NCBI GenBank assembly: GCA_936440205.1
Contig: OW387147.1
Coordinates: forward strand, 15,525,629 to 15,589,628
Length of the DNA: 64,000 nt
Origin: Lepidonotus clava
Lineage: Eukaryota; Annelida; Polychaeta; Phyllodocida; Polynoidae
Direction of reading: 5' to 3'
The first letter of the stretch is position 1. Each line of letters starts with the position of its first letter. The notes beneath the pieces were generated by a model. It was not told where the DNA came from and searched no databases. It was given only the letters and a program-made list of their open reading frames with translations. Positions 1-11,959 of the stretch are shown one piece after another. The position numbers and the translations under genes were made by a program.

Positions 1-50
1 AGGTTTTCCATTGCACAAGTGTCCCTTTTCGTACCTGTGCGTACCTGCAG

Positions 51-281
51 AAGGGTGAACCAACTCAGTTACAGCCTTTTACACCTGAGGGCGTCATCAT
101 TCACGACACCTCCCATACATTCTACCTAAGCCACGAGACAGTGGCGCCGCTTGGCATCCAGCACACGTATCAGCGTTACATGTTTCACTATGAACCCTTG
201 CCAGTACCAGCGAGCTTACAATACTTACTATTAATTTCTAAAGTCTATAATAATTCTTTTGCACTGGACTTCAGTGCATAA
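51..281 (+). CDS. Probable terminal coding exon of an unrecognised host gene
   Basis: The plus-strand frame is open from position 3 to a TAA at 279-281, and it is missed by ATG-based calling because it enters from the left. A pyrimidine-rich run ending CTGCAG at 45-50 makes a good splice acceptor, so the exon probably starts at 51, in the same frame. The 76 codons read KGEPTQLQPF... then ...IIHDTSHTFYLSHETVAPLG... and ...YQRYMFHYEPLPVPA..., a balanced composition rich in His, Tyr and Phe that looks like folded protein rather than AT-rich chance translation. The last 20 or so residues (LLLISKVYNNS...) are less convincing and may be a drifting C-terminus. I do not recognise the family. The nearest AATAAA downstream is at 788-793, inside a MITE. 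If the reading is wrong, this is a chance open frame of 93 codons. Confidence 0.5.
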   Translation, partial: KGEPTQLQPFTPEGVIIHDTSHTFYLSHETVAPLGIQHTYQRYMFHYEPLPVPASLQYLLLISKVYNNSFALDFSA

Positions 282-716
282 TTTTAAACTGTGGTGCCAC
301 CTGTATGTAGTATTGATGTTGTTCTAAAAAGTTGTGACAATGTTATGAATGTATAGTTGTCACAACATTGTGAAAATGACGTTGTAAGAACATAGTTTCA
401 CAATGTTGTGCGCATGTTGCAGCACAACGTAGGACTCTGACGTTGTGGCAACGTTAATATCAGTATGTAATTCTATAACATAACCAATTTACAACTAAAT
501 TGCAATGTTGTATTTACGTCATGTATTTGCTGGGAGGTATAAGTGTAACGACTAACAGTTTTAACTTTCTTTTCAAACAACTCTGGACAAGAAGTAGGTT
601 TGGTAATGCTGTTGGTAAAAAGCATATGTTTGGATTCATCAACATTGATAGAAAGCTTCTATCATATGAGTAATACCATTTTGATATCACACTCAGATTC
701 ATTTGTTACTGTCGTC
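282..716. repeat. Non-coding; AACGTTGTG-type palindromic repeat cluster at 328-456
   Basis: No credible ORF. Between about 328 and 456 the words TTGTGACAATG, GTTGTCACAACATTGTG, CACAATGTTGTG, CACAACGT and ACGTTGTGGCAACG alternate in both orientations, forming short overlapping hairpins. This resembles the body of low-complexity MITEs. I see no clean terminal inverted repeat or target duplication. The rest of the stretch is plain AT-rich DNA. Confidence 0.4.
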
Positions 717-719
717 TAA

Positions 720-1177
720 AGGCCTGTTTCCATGGAACGACATTATGCTAACGACCATGAACGATTCACAAATCTTTTGTGGTCTTAAATAAAATCGTTC
801 AGTGAAAAGACAAAATTGGTGATAAAGACATTTGTGAACGGCTGCAAACGACATTTGTGAACGACTAAAGTGAACGATTCACCCACGACCAAGTATCTAA
901 CCTGTTCAATATTTCTGGATGACAAATGCCAATGATTTTTTCCAAGAGCAATTAAAAGCAATTAAATCTATTGTCCCCTGAATTTTCTAACCTCTGTAAT
1001 TTGAAAATGTCATCCATATTGTCCAAGAATCGTTCAGATATCAGTATTTTAGTCATTCAGTGGAATCAAGAAATTGTAGTTTTCTGAACGACAAAAAGGA
1101 GCAAAGTCTTTCTCTTTTTAAAGTCATTCATGGTCGTTAGAAACTCACCATGAAAGTCGTTTGGTGGAAACCCGGCT
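720..1177. mobile_element. Harbinger-like MITE (458 bp) with TAA target duplication
   Basis: The left end reads AGGCCTGTTTCCATGGAACGA. The reverse complement of the right end reads AGCCGGGTTTCCACCAAACG. Further in, ACGACCATGAACGATTCA on the left pairs with its inverse near 1122-1140. Each end is flanked by TAA (717-719 and 1178-1180), fitting the TWA target preference of PIF/Harbinger transposons. There is no transposase, so the element is non-autonomous. The arms are well diverged, so it is old. An AATAAA lies within it (788-793). Confidence 0.7.
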
Positions 1178-1180
1178 TAA

Positions 1181-2330
1181 GCTGATTTTTCAGCAAAACA
1201 AATAACTGTATCATAATTTTAGTTGATGTAAACTACATTTGTAGATAATTTCCTTTAATCTAAATTGCTGTGCAAGTCCTTGGGTAATTCAAGTATCGCG
1301 GTTGACATATGGTTCAGGTGCAGTGACGATTTCGTCTTTGGTGTTGGGGGTATGGTGCTCACATTCTGTAAATGTCAAATCTCAACAACACATATTGTCA
1401 GGGCATCTTTAGTTGAGAAGTCGTGACACCCTCCATGCTGCTACCTTTGTTTTAATAAATTAATAAATAACAATGTTTCTTTTATTCCTACTTACGTCAG
1501 GACATGTTAGGTCTTGAAGCTCATCTAAGGGTGCCCATGTATCATTGAATTTCTCTCTCTGCTAAGTTTCCAATCAACTTCTCCATATATAGCGGATATT
1601 CAGTAGCCACCTCTGATCCCATTACTGTATGGTTGTCTCCACTTTTTATAACCAGATTCACCTTGAGGAAGTTAAAGAAAGATGAAGTGATAAGTAGTTG
1701 ACAGAGCTCTTCGCCTCAGCACTTCTACTGAGCCCCTATATGCAGGTGTTAATTAGCTATAATAGGCAATTACTGACTAGAATGTAGGTATCCAAGAGGC
1801 ACTGAAAGGAGTCTTTAACAGTGTCAAGACAAACACATATTCACATCTACTAGAGCTTTCACGTGAAATATTTAGACAGTGAGGTAAAAAGAAATTGTCT
1901 ACATGCATATTAATGATAATCAGATAGTGCACCATATATTTATTATACCAAAAGTTCAGGCGAGCAATGTTCTCTAAAAGTGATGAATGGTGAAATGATG
2001 ATGGTGAATTTTTTTATTATTTTTTTTTATTAATTTTGTCAGACTCTTGTCGACCCTAGCATATATCCTATATGGGATGGGCTTATTGGCCTAACTATGC
2101 TGTATAGGAATGTCACTGTTTCCTCGTGACCAGTTATGTCTTCTAGGTCCTCGAGTATAGCTATAACTTTGAAATAAATCTCGAATGTGTTGTATTGAAT
2201 GTTTTGAATGTTTTGCTTAGCCTGTCTTTGCCAGGGTAGTTGGGAAGAAGACATTGCAACTGCGTCTGAATAATTTCCTGCTATTTCACCTTGATTAAAG
2301 GCACGTCTGTGATAGGTGTCTGATACTCAC
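1181..2330. other. AT-rich non-coding stretch
   Basis: Nothing beyond AT-rich host sequence was found. There are simple runs such as TAATAAATTAATAAATAA near 1451 and a T-rich run near 2010-2035. A minus-strand frame over 2039-2254 is short, lacks context and is not believed. Confidence 0.4.
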
Positions 2331-2335
2331 CTGCG

Positions 2336-2369
2336 GCGTCCACCCCCTCCTCCTGGGGACACCTGTGAC
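2336..2369 (-). CDS. Weak candidate first coding exon (minus strand) ending at a consensus donor
   Basis: On the minus strand the sequence GACGCCGCAG is followed by GTGAGTATC, a near-perfect splice donor whose GT lies just left of 2336. In the frame entering it, an ATG with a purine at -3 starts about 50 nt upstream and reads MKGHRCPQEEGVDAA before the donor. The surrounding 2280-2440 is more GC-rich than its neighbours. No acceptor or partner exon was identified. A chance donor is entirely possible. Confidence 0.2.
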
Positions 2370-2394
2370 CCTTCATCACTGGTTTCCAGGTACC

Positions 2395-2952
2395 TCAATC
2401 AGCCCACCACCCCACCAATCTGGAACTCGATCCCTTTACTCATTCCCTGACCCATCCACCTGTCTCTATCTTTAGCTACCGCTGATGGTCACCTGTCTCC
2501 CATTCTACCTTTTTGCCTATTTACCGAGCTGTCAGATTCTCATTATTTTGTTCCTCTTCTTTTGATTACGACTTTTGGTTTTGCCTGTGTAGAGGTGTTC
2601 TATTCTTTTCACTCCATTCCTGCTTTACTGGTACATGGAATAGCTAGCTAAAAAGCTTTCTGAATAAGTACATTACTCCTGTCATGTCCCTAATGAGACC
2701 CTATTGTTGATAACCGCTCACTACCTGCCTTGATAAATCTACCCCCTTCTTTCCCTCGAATGTGAATACAAGTCCCAACCGCAAGGCTCCCTTGACCCGG
2801 TCAAAGGTCACCATTCCAGTGACCCCACAGTGACCAGTCACATGACAGGGTTCAGTCAACCAGTGACAATGGCAACCATGGGTCACAAATGTTTCAGCCT
2901 TTTTTTAATTTAATTTTTTTAAATTCGTTTATTTTCAACATCACGCAGGTTA
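2395..2952. other. Non-coding stretch, pyrimidine-rich on plus strand
   Basis: Pyrimidine-rich sequence (many CCC, CTCC and CACC words) gives way to ordinary AT-rich DNA. Around 2790-2885 there is a run of GTGACC/GGTCAC half-palindromes (GGTCAAAGGTCACC, CAGTGACCCC, CAGTGACCAGTCAC). These resemble nuclear-receptor half-sites (AGGTCA), but the spacing is irregular. No coding region is supported. Confidence 0.35.
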
Positions 2953-2954
2953 CA

Positions 2955-3060
2955 TACATGGTCTTCCTGTTGATATGATAGTTATGATAATGAAAAGCGA
3001 TGATATGATGAATGATCATACTTCTATGAGTCCATGACATACAAAATCATAGCCTGTTCT
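2955..3060 (+). repeat. Dispersed repeat, copy A (about 105 bp)
   Basis: This segment, beginning GTCTTCCTGTTGATATGATA and ending CAAAATCATAGCCTGTTCT, recurs at 36842-36942 in the same orientation with roughly 88-90 percent identity by eye. The flanks of the two copies do not match. It has no TIR or tail, so I cannot assign a class. A second weaker echo (GTCTTCCAGTTGAGGTGATA) begins near 3089, suggesting a degenerate tandem structure. Confidence 0.6.
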
Positions 3061-3933
3061 GCTAATCAACTTTACGATACATTAATAGTCTTCCAGTTGA
3101 GGTGATAAAAAATTCAGATGACATAATGCAGCAACGATATGATATGATTTGTATCAGCCTACGAAAAAAGAGAATTGGGACAAGAATGAAGGTAGCGAAT
3201 TTCTACTTACCTGTGGTTATCTGTGGTCGAATGAGGATGAGGCAAAACCATGTTCCTCTCCGTATACAACACTATAACTCTATTATTTGTTTAATTGTTC
3301 TATCAAAATAGAAAAATGGTTAAAGAAGTATGTCATATAAGTATGCTACAAGATTCACATGAATAATTCTACCCACGAAATAAAATCTTGGTGTTTGTAG
3401 ATGCCACCGTATAATTATATCGACAAGAAGTTAATGATAGGTCATTTTTGTCACATTGATATTTTATGCATCACAGTAGATGATAGATACCCAGGCATCA
3501 CAATACATATTATGTTTACACAACTATCAATTACCTCCAAAAAATGAATATCATTGTTTCCAATTTGGGGAAATATATTTCATCACGCTTAAAAGTTACT
3601 GTCTAACAAGAAACTACATTGAAATTTGTACTTTTCCCCTTTATCCCCCTCTCATGAGAAAAGACTTGCTACCATTGATTCCACTTGAAATGTCATAGGG
3701 AAATGGTGGTTCCAAATATACAACCAGGCCTGCAAGATTATTGTCGTATATAATTTAGAGCAACCAACGAGATGCATAAATTTGATGACTAGAACTCACT
3801 TGATGTTTAAGAGAAGAATTATAGTGGGATGTCTCCCAAAACATTACAGAAGATCGACAACTATCCCAGCAATGATTATTTCTGATCCCATCACTTCCTT
3901 TAGGATCAGCAATAAGTCAGAAATCATGTAGCC
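3061..3933. other. AT-rich non-coding stretch
   Basis: Only short frames without recognisable content. Nothing supportable was found. Confidence 0.35.
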
Positions 3934-4119
3934 ATGGGAAATACGGACCCGCCCGATCGACGGGGCGGGACCGACGGGGCGGAAATATTGGCCTATATTG
4001 AGCAACACCCCTATTATGCCATAAGCTGTACTATAGACGCCACAGGGAATGTGTATGTATTGTCTGTGAAGGCTGCAGCACCCTTGGGTAATGTCAGCTG
4101 GCTTAATAACCTGTTATGA
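3934..4119 (+). CDS. Doubtful small ORF with GC-rich start, 61 codons
   Basis: ATGG in good Kozak context (GCCATGGG) opens a frame MGNTDPPDRRGGTDG... whose first 15 codons sit in an isolated CpG-dense patch with two near-identical CGACGGGGCGGRAC words. It then continues in ordinary DNA as ...EILAYIEQHPYY..., ending at TAA. A GGGTAATG near 4087 could act as a donor. No domain is recognised. The GC patch may equally be a GC-box cluster. An overlapping minus-strand frame is equally long, which weakens the coding case. Confidence 0.2.
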   Translation: MGNTDPPDRRGGTDGAEILAYIEQHPYYAISCTIDATGNVYVLSVKAAAPLGNVSWLNNLL

Positions 4120-5225
4120 ACAATATGAAGTTTTCCCACTTGTACAAAGTGTCCTTCACGCGTTACAACGGTCATTGTTGACCGAATGTTATGGGTATAC
4201 TCAGACACACAGTTGCTTTTGATCAGGTTCCCCCTGATGAGTATAAATAGGGTTTAGAATAAAATATGACACCTCTAGGTGATTTGACAAGTTATCTGTT
4301 TTATGTGATATTATGTAATACATCTGAACACATTATAAATTGTATCTATTTTATCATAAACGGAGAATCAAATTCAATACTCCGAAAAATGACTCACCGA
4401 TAGAGCTTAGAAATTTGATACAAATTACTTTACACGGTGATTGTTTAGATGGCCTGATGGAGAAAACCATAGGTTTATTGACAGGTAAGTCCCGCCACCT
4501 ACACACTTTGTCACCACCTGGGTCTTACCTAAAAACATGTACAAATAAGAAGCATCATATTTCGTTCTTATTCTTCATGATTGCTAGTTTCTATTGCGTG
4601 CTTAACAAATCTACAGATGTTGTGCTATGGGGATACCAATATAAGTTTATTCTGATCAAAAACCACAATAACAAAATGTGATTTTCCAGTAGTTTGCCTA
4701 CATTGAGATGGCAGATACATGTTAGCAAACAGTAATATGAATCTAATGTGATGGTATTATATAAAAGCAAATGAAAAGTTGTAGTTTAATGCATTTCAAA
4801 TGGATATGGATAAAATGCATATGTACCTTCTTGATCCATTTTACGTCTTAAAACGGATATGCAACACACAAGATCATCTATAGTGGCTTGCCATTCATTT
4901 TTTACTGGAAATGATAGCTTATAGCATTCCACACAATATGCATTGGTTTCAAATTTACTGAGTATTCACTTTTCTGTTGATAGAGTTCTCTATTTTTGGC
5001 TATTGTAATACCATGTTTTTCACAATATAAACTCATGTTACCCCATCTTATTCTGTTAAACACATTCTAGTTCACTTTCCCGAACCTATTTACTCTTTTT
5101 ATTACCCTTTATCCCATTATGGTATTCTTTTTTAATCAAAATGAATTGGAACTGATATTTTCAGTGTAAGCTTCGGTGACCGATTTTTGACAAATTATCA
5201 TGGAATCGGACTGGCTTTACGGAAA

Positions 5226-5241
5226 GGTTTCCATGGTTACC
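5226..5241. promoter_or_regulatory. RFX X-box-like palindrome
   Basis: GGTTTCCATGGTTACC; read on the minus strand it is GGTAACCATGGAAACC. This is close to the RFX X-box consensus GTNRCC-N(0-3)-RGYAAC, with one half-site slightly off. RFX factors drive ciliary genes in animals. A sequence match only. Confidence 0.3.
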
Positions 5242-5869
5242 TATGATCTATTTGGTCTTTTTGGGACTTATAGATGTATACCTTGCATCAATTAATGACA
5301 TCCGGGAAATAAAACATCATCCAATACGGTGGTCCATTGAGATAATTAAATGAATTTATGTTGGCATGTGTGCCAGATATGCGTCTTTGGAAACTGAAAC
5401 AGGAAATTACAAATGAAACTGGCAAAATCACAGCATGACATTGAAATTACTAATCTACAATAATCTACAAAAATCACTTATTCATTATCTTTTGGCGTGG
5501 GAAGCCACTAAAGTGACTCTATAGTAAATTTCCATAGGAATAATATTTGAAGAGGATGAATTGGGCTTTCAGAATCTGAAAATTCTTTTAGAAATTCCTA
5601 CTAGAACCCCAGATATGGTCATTTGAATAGTCTAGCATCAGTTCATTAGAAAACAATAGAATTGCAATTGAGGGATATAGACAAAGACGAATTTTCCAAC
5701 ATTATTCAAATTAATAGAAATTTGTTAATTTGTTGAAAATTATATGCTTTTCAAAATATCATAACTTTGGTTTTATTTATGACAATCACAAACAGTTCTT
5801 TTTTGTTTAAACACAATGACATTTTTTGTTCTCTTTTAAACAAATAAAATCAACATTTCACCAAATGAT

Positions 5870-5885
5870 GGTTACCATGGAAACC
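5870..5885. promoter_or_regulatory. RFX X-box-like palindrome, second copy
   Basis: GGTTACCATGGAAACC differs from the minus-strand reading of the site at 5226 by only two bases, and lies about 640 bp from it in opposite orientation. Half-site GTTACC matches the consensus; GGAAAC has one mismatch. Confidence 0.3.
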
Positions 5886-6253
5886 AATAATTGGAACATA
5901 GTGCAGATATTTGCATTATAGCCCCTTTGGCAAGTTTGTCCAATTGGAACAGTGCCAATATTTGGAATGTTTTCATCCAAATTACATAAAAACAATTTCT
6001 ACCAGAAAGATCTAGAGAAAAATTGCGTTTTAGGCATTTTTAAGACTAATTTTCATATTTTTGGCAATATCTCCTTAAATATTAACTCTAGAATGACATA
6101 TTCAGCAGTGAAAGGGTTAACAGTGATAACAACTAAACTAGGCTAGCTGTCATTCACAGCATGCTTATGAAAATTCCTCTTTTATCAAAGCTCCGAGGTG
6201 CTCATGACAAATCAGATCGTATCATATTTTCTTATTTCAACAACTTCACGTAC

Positions 6254-6885
6254 TAGTCCGGGAGCCAAATCCTGAAATCAGTCAAAATAAGGATTTACCC
6301 TCCACGGTGAGCTCCCTGGATTTTCTTGCTTTTTTTCATCGTATAGCATCCTAGGGACCATGAATCAAGACGGTTCCGAAGAATTTAGGTATGCGAACAC
6401 TGTCTAATTACGCGATTTGTGCTTAATTAGCAAAAAATGAAAAACCGTTATTTCTAAATTTCTCTGGGACTATGTAAGATATGATAACATGCTATATGTC
6501 ATCTGGAAGGTAATTTCTTTCCTGATTTTGATATATTGTTTGCTATTGTCAATAATCATGGCAATGAGTAATTAAAGAAAAACTGTTGTTTCAGTCAAAA
6601 TCATTAGAACTTAAAGATCCAAGGTTAAACTCTGGAATTGATAAACCAAGTCCTAGGTATACTTAAAGGGGATCTTTAGGCAGTTTTTAAAGAAGGTTGC
6701 ATCTGATTTCATTGGAAATATAATGTAGAAATCATTTTTTGCTGATTAAATTCTAACCGACTACAGGCTCATTTTTCACTTATATTTCAAAAGGAGAGAT
6801 GATATCATGAAAATAACACAATACATCCTAAAGAGATGTGGAAATGATAATCACTATCTCCCTAGGCTGGTATTTCAGTGCTTTC
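6254..6885 (+). repeat. Left terminal inverted arm of the long-TIR element
   Basis: A 632-bp arm starting TAGTCCGGGAGCC, inverse of 10154-10778. Differences are mostly single bases and small indels near the outer 60 bp and the inner 60 bp. The middle is nearly identical, which suggests a young element or gene conversion between arms. Confidence 0.75.
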
Positions 6886-9800
6886 ACATCCATTTGGGCA
6901 CATGTATATAATATGGTAGCTGTTTGGAGAGCATTTTGGATCACAGTGAAAGATGTGTCACAATAAAACTATGGTTTGAGTAAGATTTCTTTCCTCAGCA
7001 TAATACCATGATAATATTTCAGTTTTATTACAAACCATCTTATTAGGGCCCTTGCATTAAGTTTGTGTGCATCAGGGGGGGGGAGGGAGGTATAAAATCT
7101 TTGAAAATGTGTGTACTTTCTAGTACAAATCCAAAGCATATTTATGACCAAAGGGGGGTGGGGATCTGAGATTTTTGAAAATGTGTGTACTTATTAAATG
7201 GAAGGCCCCTTATAGTTCCCTCTACTTCTTGTTTACATAAAGAAAAGAATAGCTTGTAGTAGACTCACCCATTACCTGATCCCAATCCAGATTTCTGAGG
7301 GTATACTACTTTAAAGAAGAGATGAATCCCAAAAAGTATGCTGTCATATATCAAAGGTTCTGAATTTAGAAAAGAGTCCTTGTATCAACATGCCAACTGC
7401 AAAAAGACCAAGTGTGCTATTTGTTAAACTTGTAAACTTGATAGGTGTGCTACCTCTGCCAAATTGTTGGTTATAATAAATTACTAGATTGCACTCTTGG
7501 ATTCTAGACCCATATGCTTATATAAATGAGTAACTTAGCTTGACCATACACAAAATGGATATCTTATATTTTATTCTATATATGGGTTATTGGTATTAGT
7601 AATTTGCTATTAAATTATGATCATGGTCACAGTTCATTTCTGAGAGCCAAACTTCCAATCCTCCCAAATTATCAATACAAGTTATGACCAGCCTTTGGTC
7701 ATGCTTCACTGAGATTCATCCTATCAACTAACAGGATTTTGCCATATATCCAATTTTATTAGGAAGTGTACCAGAGAAACTGAGACCTCTGTGTGTGTAC
7801 ATACATATCAATATCATTGGCAAGACCTTAAACAAATATCAAAACCTGAAACAATACAGAAGTTCCTGATATATCTTTCTATTTCAAAATTACAAATTTT
7901 TGGTATAGCCATTACTGGTTTCCCAATAGTATCTAGTAGTTTAATCATATTGAGCAGCATGTGCACAGCACCCTTGCTGTGGGATCATAACCAAGGCAAT
8001 ACAGTATTAGGAGAATGTACAAGAGCAACAGATTGCTGTGATTCTGGTTGTAACCTAAAACTTTCTGTTATATAAACCTCAGAAACAATATTATTCCCTT
8101 ATCAAAATATAACTGACCATTTTCATTTCTCAACTGCTAGGAACAAGGATCCAATTTCTCTAACCAACAGCAAGAGACAGCTTATAGTTAGATACTAAGG
8201 GAAAGGTCAATATGGTAAATACTCAGAGACCCAAAACTAAGGGAGTCATTATTCAAATATATGAATAATCCTCCAGTCTATGATCAGTTCTTATAATACA
8301 ACACTGAATACTTAGTCTATAATACAAAAGGGTATAAAGCTAAGTGAGCAATGAACCCATATAGCCTGGAACTGTAAACCCTCTAGTAGCAAAAGGGTAA
8401 CAAAGTTTAATTTGGCAGATTGGTGGTAGGATGTAAACAAAAGTACAGCCGGTGGTCAGCAATCCCACAGTTTATGGCACACTATAATAAGCCTACAGTG
8501 TGTTGCACCATGGGAGGCTGCCCTTATCCCCCAGGGGTGCGTTCCACAGTCTACGCCATTGCAGGTCGCAAGTCCTTGTGATACAGGGGTCTATTTAGTC
8601 GTAGATGTTGCAAAGTGATGGGATTTTCAGGGGGTCCACGTCGCATCTAGCTCAGGGCAAAAATACAAGTGGGGACACTATGTCATGAAGGGAATACCAA
8701 CCACATATGACATTGAAAATTTAGGTTTGTGCAAATTGTATGGATTTTTCAAGAAGAATGATCTTGAGATTACACATCTAAAATCAGAGTATTAAATTAC
8801 CTATCCTTAGGTGTATGACTTTTCACTCATGTAGTATGATTTACTTCATAATAGTGCATAGAACATTTGAATCGAGGGTACTCATGCATGAAGCTGGTCT
8901 CAGGACCCCTGACCTTTGGACTCCTTGATCCCTGGTGCCATACTGTCTGCCTTCTACAATTGGCCTAATGGTCTATGGCGCCATGGTCTATACCTAGAAA
9001 CGCAGGTAGCCTCTAATTCATAGAGTAAATGACATGCTTGTGTTTTCAACCTCATAAAACTTAAATTATAAAAGTTAAAGTAGTTATGAAAAAAGGGAAA
9101 GGTTGTAAAATATATAAGTTTTGTTACATCCATTTTTTATGTCTCTACTTGCAAGATTTCTTTATGAATTATGCCAACTTGTCTATGCAACTGTGCACTT
9201 ACGACCACCTAAAAGGGAGTCTTATTTTTTCCCTGCAAATACCCTGTCTACGACCAATTTATGATCATCCCTGAGGTACCTTGCAACGGTTTTTGATTGA
9301 ATTCTACAGAAGGGGGTCCAACAGATTACATAGTACGACCCCTCCAATAAGTAGTTTCGAACACAACCATCATAAATCTGTCATTTCTCAGTTACGACCC
9401 ACGATACGACTTATTTCTCTAGGCTTATGTCACTTTGGAACGTACCCCAGTTCAGGTCGCTTAGGGGAAAGGCTAGACCTCTCCACCACTGATAAGGTTC
9501 TGAAGATCCACTACCTTCATTTTACTGCTGGAAGGCAACATTGTCTAAACAGTGAACTTTATCATTTTATCTAACCAGCTGCAGTGATGAACCCCATGCT
9601 CCTTGTGGAATTATGTGATAAAATTGAATAATTAGATAGTCATAAGTAGCCAAAATTTAAGCCTGCCCCTCTCTCTGAGGGAACCTTTATTAGGTTGTAA
9701 GTACAGTGTCTCACCAATGGGTTAACTCACACAGCAGGGAGGTAAGAACCCTTGTCTACCATCTTTATCATTCCTCTGTCTATCCAGGCCTCAGGCCTGT

Positions 9801-10153
9801 TGCCAGGGTGAGTTAAACATTAGATATTGGGGCCAGCAATGGGGGGATATAAAAGGGTATTACAGCCTACAACTCCCACTCTCCCTATAGGAACATGCTT
9901 TTTAAAGATCAGTCAGTACAGGGGTATGTAAATAGAAGTTTGCTGCATATTGTCTGCTGCATATTGTCAATGTGTGAATCTTTAGCAATATAAGGAGCCA
10001 TCCATACCATTTTGAGTAAATAAATCAATGACTATACTAGTTTGATCAGGCAACAAAGATGAGCTTGTCTGCAAATTACATGGACACATATTTCTTGCTA
10101 ATGTTTACTTATTTTACAGCTCCAATGTTGTATACAATGGACTAAATAGCTCA

Positions 10154-10778
10154 GAAAGCATTGAAATACCAGCTTAGGGAGACAGTGATAATCATTTTCC
10201 AATCTCTTTAGGATATATTGTGTTATTTTCATGATATCATCTCTCCTTGTGAAATATAAGTGAAAAATGAGCCTGTAGTCGGTTAGAATTTAATCAGCAA
10301 AAAATGATTTCTACATTATATTTCCAATGAAATCAGATGCAACCTTCTTTAAAAACTGCCTAAAGATCCCCTTTAAGTATACCTAGGACTTGGTTTATCA
10401 ATTCCAGAGTTTAACCTTGGATCTTTAAGTTCTAATGATTTTGACTGAAACAACAGTTTTTCTTTAATTACTCATTGCCATGATTATTGACAATAGCAAA
10501 CAATATATCAAAAAATCAGGAAAAAAATTACCTTTCAGATGACATATAGCATGTTATCATATCTTACATAGTCCCAGAGAAATTTAGAAATAACACGTTT
10601 TTCATTTTTTGCTAATTAAGCACAAATCGCGTAATTAGACAGTGTTCGCATACCTAAATTCTTCGGAACCGTCTTGATTCATGGTCCCTAGGATGCTATA
10701 AGATGAAAAAAATCAAGAAAATCCAGGGGGCTCACCGCGGAGGGTAAATCAGGATTTTCAGGTTTGGCTCCCGGACTA
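10154..10778 (-). repeat. Right terminal inverted arm of the long-TIR element
   Basis: A 625-bp arm ending GGCTCCCGGACTA, inverse of 6254-6885. With its partner it could form an imperfect hairpin of over 600 bp across a 3.27-kb loop if transcribed through. Confidence 0.75.
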
Positions 10779-11959
10779 TACAATAAGTTCATGTTGTTCT
10801 ATAAATGATGAAATACTGATTGGGAAGTGGGATTGGTTTAATATGAATTTAGATGAGTTGATGAGAATGAAATTAGTAAGATTGGGAAAAGACTAAAAGA
10901 TTGTGTATCCCATAAATCATTTGGACGAGAGGGTAATTCAAAATCCAAGTCATTATGAGGGTTGTATAAATTCCTCTTGAATTTGACCCTAGTGGTGGCT
11001 TTCTGAACATTTTCATTGAGTGTTATGCCCCGATGAAAAGGGCCGTTCTGAACCTTTGTGAGTCTAGCATATTCTAAATTCAAGTTGAGTATTATTTTGT
11101 TTATTAATTTCTGGACGAATAGTTTCTATTATAGAACAGTGTATACATAGTTGAAAGGAGGTGTTTTCCCTCCTTGTTGAGAGCCTGGAAAATCCATTAT
11201 AAGAATTAAGTTACCCGTCCAGATGACGATTTTGGTCAGTGGTCAGAACCACTCTCTTTTTTCAGGTCTATCGACATTCTGTGTAGTATATGTATCCTTT
11301 AAAAAGTCAGCATAGTAAAATAATGGTAATACACCTGTTTTATAAATTAGATTTTTGTCAAGGTCTACTCTCTAGTAGAGACATACGATTGGATGTTGAT
11401 ATTTCGTCCTTCAATCATATTTTTGTACAGTTTTTGGTACTTACAATAATTATGCTTAGTATTTTTAAAGTTAATTGTCAGCCTGTTTTTACAACATCAC
11501 TCCCATAATAGTAGTCTCAGGAGTTCCCTAGACATATCTAATGCCGCTGAGATAGGATCAGGGTGAACAGTTAGGGTACATTTCTGAGGTTAATCAAGAA
11601 GAGATCAAGGCTTAATAACAATTGTGTTTTAATCCGTCTATCATGTTCAAACGAACAGATCTACGACATACATCAGCTCTGTCTATCACACATGCCTACA
11701 CCTGATTCTTTAATGTTGGTCTGTGGGTTGACAGAGTGGTTGCTGAAGATGTAGCCTTACTGGGTTCTTGAGGAGGTAAATCCACTCGTTATCAACAATA
11801 AAAGTAATCTAACTGTCTAGTGACGGAACAAAAACTGTTAAATCTCCATCAAAAGGAAAGGAATTACCTGCTTCCCCCTGACTGAATACAGATTCTAGGT
11901 TTAAACGTATAAAAAGTATATACCCGACCTGTAAGCTGTACCTCGCTTTACAACTTTGT
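10779..11959. other. AT-rich non-coding stretch
   Basis: Short frames only, none with recognisable content. Nothing supportable. Confidence 0.35.

Larger units (their letters stand above)
4120..6253. other. AT-rich non-coding stretch with two X-box-like palindromes
   Basis: No credible gene. The palindromic words at 5226-5241 and 5870-5885 are listed separately. Otherwise plain AT-rich host DNA. Confidence 0.35.
6254..10778. mobile_element. Long-TIR (foldback-like) element, 4.5 kb, no transposase seen
   Basis: Two inverted arms, 6254-6885 and 10154-10778, match at about 95 percent by eye, with stretches of over 100 bp in the middle apparently identical. The outer ends match perfectly as TAGTCCGGGAGCCAAA and its inverse. 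Both are flanked by TAC (6251-6253 and 10779-10781), a possible 3-bp target duplication. Inward, similarity fades slowly to about 6935 and 10105. The 3.27-kb centre has no recognisable transposase, capsid or polymerase frame. The longest plus-strand frame (7791-8075) is unrecognised. This structure fits a non-autonomous foldback or long-TIR DNA transposon. Two copies of one repeat inserted head-to-head is the alternative, made less likely by the shared flanking triplet. The Polinton 6-bp duplication is absent. Confidence 0.65.

Noticed and set aside
8533-9449. Possible nested MITE in the loop of the long-TIR element (AGGGGTGCGTTCCACAGT against the inverse TGGGGTACGTTCCAAAGT)
   Set aside because: The ends match 15 of 18, but there is no target duplication and no extension of the arms.
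6254-10778. Polinton or other virus-like element as the explanation of the long inverted arms
   Set aside because: No 6-bp flanking duplication and no polymerase, integrase or capsid-like frame in the centre; too short.
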